Below, one piece after another: positions 60,740 to 64,000 of a stretch of 64,000 nt of DNA. A program made the translations under genes and the position numbers. Location of the stretch: positions 62,001 through 126,000 of IMG/VR virus record IMGVR_UViG_3300023174_000058; one strand, given 5' to 3'. The notes beneath the pieces were generated by a model that ran no database searches, was not told where the DNA came from, and worked only from the letters and a program-made list of their open reading frames with translations. Position 1 is the first letter of the stretch, and each line of letters begins with the position of its first letter. The DNA is from a virus.

Positions 60740-62848
60740 ATGTCCACTGGCAATAGAAAACCGGTAAAAGTTTTGACCGATCTGCTTACAAAAAAGCAGA
60801 TCCTAAAAGAAGATTCTGACGGTAATATTCTTTTTAAAGTTTCTGGATCTCAAAATAATGGTATAATTAGTGCTTCTTTGCCAATAACAGGTACTGATGC
60901 TTATTTTAATAATGATGTAACGATCGATGGAGTTTTACGAGCAAGTCAAATAGAAGTTACAACATTAATTAATTCGTTAAATTATGAAACTTCCATATCC
61001 GCTTCTATTAATGCGCTTTTAGACGTTTCAGCCTCTACGGCAGAAGTGGATCAATTTTTAAAATGGGATGGCTCACAATGGGTTCCCGGTAATGTTAATA
61101 ATGGCTCAATAGGAGCAGCTGAGGATGGCGATTATACTGACGGTTTATTTACTGACTTTAATGATACCACGCCAGTTGGGACAGCTATTGATAGAATAAA
61201 TGAGGTTTTAAAAGGTCTAGCCCCCAAAGTTGCTCCCGATCTCACAAATTTAGAAAAAACATCCGGCGCAACTGGAACTAATATGCGTTTAGCTTTTGGT
61301 TCTTCATATTCGGTTGCAGGTTATACGAATGTCACTGCTTCAATTGGTGCAATATTATTAAATAAAGATTTTACGGAATCATTTACAACTATTAATGGAA
61401 ACGGCGGATATCCTATAAGACTAGGCGCGTATGCTACGCCTGTTGTCTTAACAATGTCGCTAAATAATAGTGTAGTATCAGACGCAGGAGCTTTTACAAA
61501 TTATCCGGCTAAGTCTTTTAATGTTTCGCAAAATGGTATCGGAAATTATATTTTAGAAGTTAATGGCGTACAAATAAATCCAACTGGTTCTACAAATAAT
61601 ACAAGTTTAGCAAATACAGAAACTTTTGCATTATCATTGGCTAATACTGCTTCTTTTATAGGATCCGGTCAAGGATTTGATTTATTTAGGCATAGAACTG
61701 GAACTGTAGGAATTCCTACGTCCCTATGGCAAAATGGTCATAACTATGTAAAAGTCATTCATAGCTCTTCTCTTGGAACACACGTTACCAACTATATAGA
61801 TTGGGTTTATGATCCTTCGGCAGCATCTGGAGTTGATTCTTATAGTTTTACCACGCCAATTTCAGCTTCTTTTACGGCAACTGGAACAAAACATCTATCT
61901 GGTATAAAATATTACACAAATATATCTTATAACTTTGCTACAACTGTTAGCAATTTCTTTAAAAATATATACCCAATTGCTGGTGGTTTAACTTTCAGTG
62001 GTTTAACATCAGGTTTAACTGTTAACAGCGTTACGATCCCAACTCCTACAACAAATCTTGATGATATCAATGTGAGTGTTGGACATACATTTAATGGTGC
62101 ATATAGGTTATTAGGTAGTTCGCTTGTGTCAACATTAAATTCTGCGAATGGTCTTGGAAAAGCTGGCTCTACTACATTAACAACCAATACTATTCTTTAT
62201 GACAACGTAAATACGGCAAATACGACAACAGCGGAAAATTTCTGCTTAGAAAATTATCGCGGTGAATCAGGTAGCTATGATACGCAAACAGCAGCTTTAA
62301 ATGCAATTGGGGCTTTCCCAAGCGGTTCTTCTTTAGGATCTAACGAATTGGCTGTTTATAATGATTCATTAAGATATCCAACCCAAATCTTAAACGGTGG
62401 TAACGTTAGTGGATCCGGTATTGTCCATATGATTTCAGGGCAGCCAAACTATTCTTCAGCATCCGGTAATAGAACATATCATCGTATCTTCCGCAATGGC
62501 TCAAGCTCTATAGCTGTATTTAATTTAGCAATTAATGGCGGAAGCGGTATTAATGTTGTACCTTTTGGCACAGCTTTAAACTCAAACAACGTTCATGTAT
62601 GGATCAAAATACCCGGAAAAACAGGCTGGCGTGATATAGCTACTGGTACCCCCGCCCCCGGCTATAGTGCCTTGGATAATAATTTAGGTGCTTTACAGGG
62701 TTCAAAAGTAACAACATCTACTTCTTCAACTCATACTATCAATTTATTAACCGAGGCGCTTGCTGTAAATGAATATTTTGTTTTAAGAATTGAAGCATCG
62801 GACGCTTGGACTAATAACATTGGTTCAATAACAATAACAGGATTGTAA
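60740..62848 (+). CDS. Tail fibre / virion surface protein (702 aa)
   Basis: 702 residues. The N-terminal part (GNILFKVSGSQNNGI, DAYFNNDVTIDGVLRASQIE, FLKWDGSQWVPG) is a usual phage fibre layout of strand-rich attachment modules. The rest is Ser/Thr/Asn-rich beta structure, with a C-terminal domain (VHVWIKIPGKTGWRD, LRIEASDAWTNNIGS) likely to form the distal tip. It is a candidate substrate for the glycosyltransferase-like genes before it. Confidence 0.78.
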   Translation: MSTGNRKPVKVLTDLLTKKQILKEDSDGNILFKVSGSQNNGIISASLPITGTDAYFNNDVTIDGVLRASQIEVTTLINSLNYETSISASINALLDVSASTAEVDQFLKWDGSQWVPGNVNNGSIGAAEDGDYTDGLFTDFNDTTPVGTAIDRINEVLKGLAPKVAPDLTNLEKTSGATGTNMRLAFGSSYSVAGYTNVTASIGAILLNKDFTESFTTINGNGGYPIRLGAYATPVVLTMSLNNSVVSDAGAFTNYPAKSFNVSQNGIGNYILEVNGVQINPTGSTNNTSLANTETFALSLANTASFIGSGQGFDLFRHRTGTVGIPTSLWQNGHNYVKVIHSSSLGTHVTNYIDWVYDPSAASGVDSYSFTTPISASFTATGTKHLSGIKYYTNISYNFATTVSNFFKNIYPIAGGLTFSGLTSGLTVNSVTIPTPTTNLDDINVSVGHTFNGAYRLLGSSLVSTLNSANGLGKAGSTTLTTNTILYDNVNTANTTTAENFCLENYRGESGSYDTQTAALNAIGAFPSGSSLGSNELAVYNDSLRYPTQILNGGNVSGSGIVHMISGQPNYSSASGNRTYHRIFRNGSSSIAVFNLAINGGSGINVVPFGTALNSNNVHVWIKIPGKTGWRDIATGTPAPGYSALDNNLGALQGSKVTTSTSSTHTINLLTEALAVNEYFVLRIEASDAWTNNIGSITITGL

Positions 62849-62850
62849 TC

Positions 62851-64000
62851 AATGGCTTTAACAGAAAAAAATCAGTTATTAATAGCATTTAAAAAACTTT
62901 ACGGTAAAAGTCACACAAGCGCTAAATTTGGCGTTTTCAATGAAAGTATTGGTTCATCCGTTCAATTAGGCGCTAGTACAATATTTGGTAGCGTAATACC
63001 AAGCAGCCCAAGTGGTTCGCTGTATAGTATTACGCAAAATATTGTAGAAAAAATTAAATTTGATCTCGTACCTATTTCGCTATCAACTTACGCCAGTACA
63101 TTAGGCTCTTTAGCTGGTACTACAATAGATGATGAAGGCGATACAGCGGTAAATGGTGTACATGCCTATCGTTTAGTTTTACCTTCTGATTATGTAATTA
63201 ACTCTTCCAATCCAAAGAAGGGCACTGGGTATTTTATAAATTCTGCTACAGCATCAGTATCTAATGGTGCCTTGCAGTTGGTTCCACCATCTTTTGGTGA
63301 CTTGTATACAGCAGAAATTAGTAGTTCTTCTGGTATTATTGGCGGTCTTGATGACGAAGATTATTATCTAGACTATTATTCCGGTATTTTATTTATACAA
63401 GATATTGGTAGAACTCCAACTGCCGTTACTGCTTATGCATATGTTGGCGACTTTGTTAGTGATATTATTTCGGATGTAGCAACTGATGTAATAACAGAAG
63501 TTATTGCTGGAACAAATTTAACTGGTGGCGGCACAAGCGGTTCTGTAACTGTAAGCTTAGAGGATAATATTTCTCTAACATCTGTAACGGCATCTTTATA
63601 CGGTACTGCTTCTTGGGCTACTACATCAAGTTATGCATTAAATGCTGCTACTGCAAGTTATGTTACTGCTTCTAATATTGATAATTTTACTTCTGATGTT
63701 AGAAGTCAATTTAGTGCTGGCACAAATATAAGCATAACTAGTGGCACTATATCAACAATTAATGTTCCCACTGTAACACAAGTAAGTGGAGCTATTTCAA
63801 ATTTTGCAACAAGAGCAGAAGTTACTGGTGCGCTTTCTCCATACGCTCTTTCAATAGATGTATCATCTTCGTTCACAACACCAGCACAAGTAACGGGAGC
63901 TTTTTCTGTTGTAACTGCAAAAAATGCAGAAACTGCAAGTTATGCATTAAATACAACATTTTCTACTACTAATATACAAAATGCTTATAACCGATTAAGA
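62851..64000 (+). CDS. Tail fibre-like protein, 3'-truncated by window edge
   Basis: ATG at 62851, two bases after the previous stop, opens a frame without stop to the window end (383 codons seen). Residues about 245-270 include SLYGTASWATTSSYALN and ATASYVTASN, the Ala/Thr/Ser repeats seen in phage fibre shafts, and the unit recurs near the end (ETASYALNTT). The first 200 residues form a folded N-terminal domain (DYYLDYYSGILFIQD). Likely another fibre. Confidence 0.75.

Overview
This window is a 64-kb piece of a large, AT-rich, tailed bacteriophage genome with a contractile tail, of the T4-like or jumbo myovirus kind. The main evidence is a gp25-like baseplate wedge gene next to a gp6/Baseplate_J gene, a gp55-like late sigma factor, a long block of very large virion proteins and fibres, PhoH, five tRNA genes, and almost all genes on the + strand with ATGA or TAATG start/stop overlaps. 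No capsid, terminase, polymerase or integrase gene lies in the window, so it is an internal segment. The host cannot be named from this sequence.

Layout. (1) 0-5 kb holds small accessory genes: a DUF1599-like protein, an HTH protein, a ClpP-like protease, a lipoprotein, zinc-finger and membrane mini-proteins. They are interspersed with tRNA-Thr(TGT), tRNA-Ala(TGC, aberrant), tRNA-Ser(TGA), tRNA-Glu(TTC) and tRNA-Asn(GTT), several clear terminators and one antisense HNH homing endonuclease. (2) 5-10.4 kb is a tightly coupled operon: two tandem paralogous small proteins, a TrmH/SpoU methyltransferase, adenylosuccinate lyase (PurB), a PIN-PhoH ATPase and an HExxH metallopeptidase. A promoter then leads into a Cas4/RecB-like PD-(D/E)XK nuclease with four possible Fe-S cysteines and a 52-aa coupled ORF. 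(3) 10.4-23.5 kb is a glycan-biosynthesis island of 16 genes: Gmd, RmlC/B/D-type enzymes, a DegT aminotransferase, a WbqC-like protein, a NeuD-like acyltransferase, a methyltransferase, a PhyH-type dioxygenase, a beta-propeller glycosidase-like protein, a cytidylyltransferase and five glycosyltransferases. Its middle (about 13.8-22.4 kb) looks still more AT-rich than its ends. (4) 23.5-25.4 kb holds small conserved genes and the gp55-like sigma factor, whose Lys-rich N-terminus is encoded in a second frame over another gene. (5) 25.4-64 kb is the virion block: an M23-peptidase tail protein, a spike-like protein, a 1990-aa protein, gp25, gp6, LamG-like and other large baseplate or tail proteins, then fibre genes. 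Between two fibre genes sit two tandem DUF2827 glycosyltransferase-like genes.

How the parts may work together. Each inter-operon gap longer than about 25 bp in the virion block carries a CTAWWTATW-like motif. Five of the seven sit about 16-29 bp before a start codon at a spacing of 25-29 or 16-18, and one is 79 bp upstream. I infer that these are late promoters for the gp55-like sigma. The accessory half instead shows TATACT -10-like boxes. The glycan island and the fibre-linked DUF2827 pair together suggest that the phage makes its own activated deoxy- or amino-sugars. These could decorate either its virion fibres or the host surface; the sequence does not decide which.
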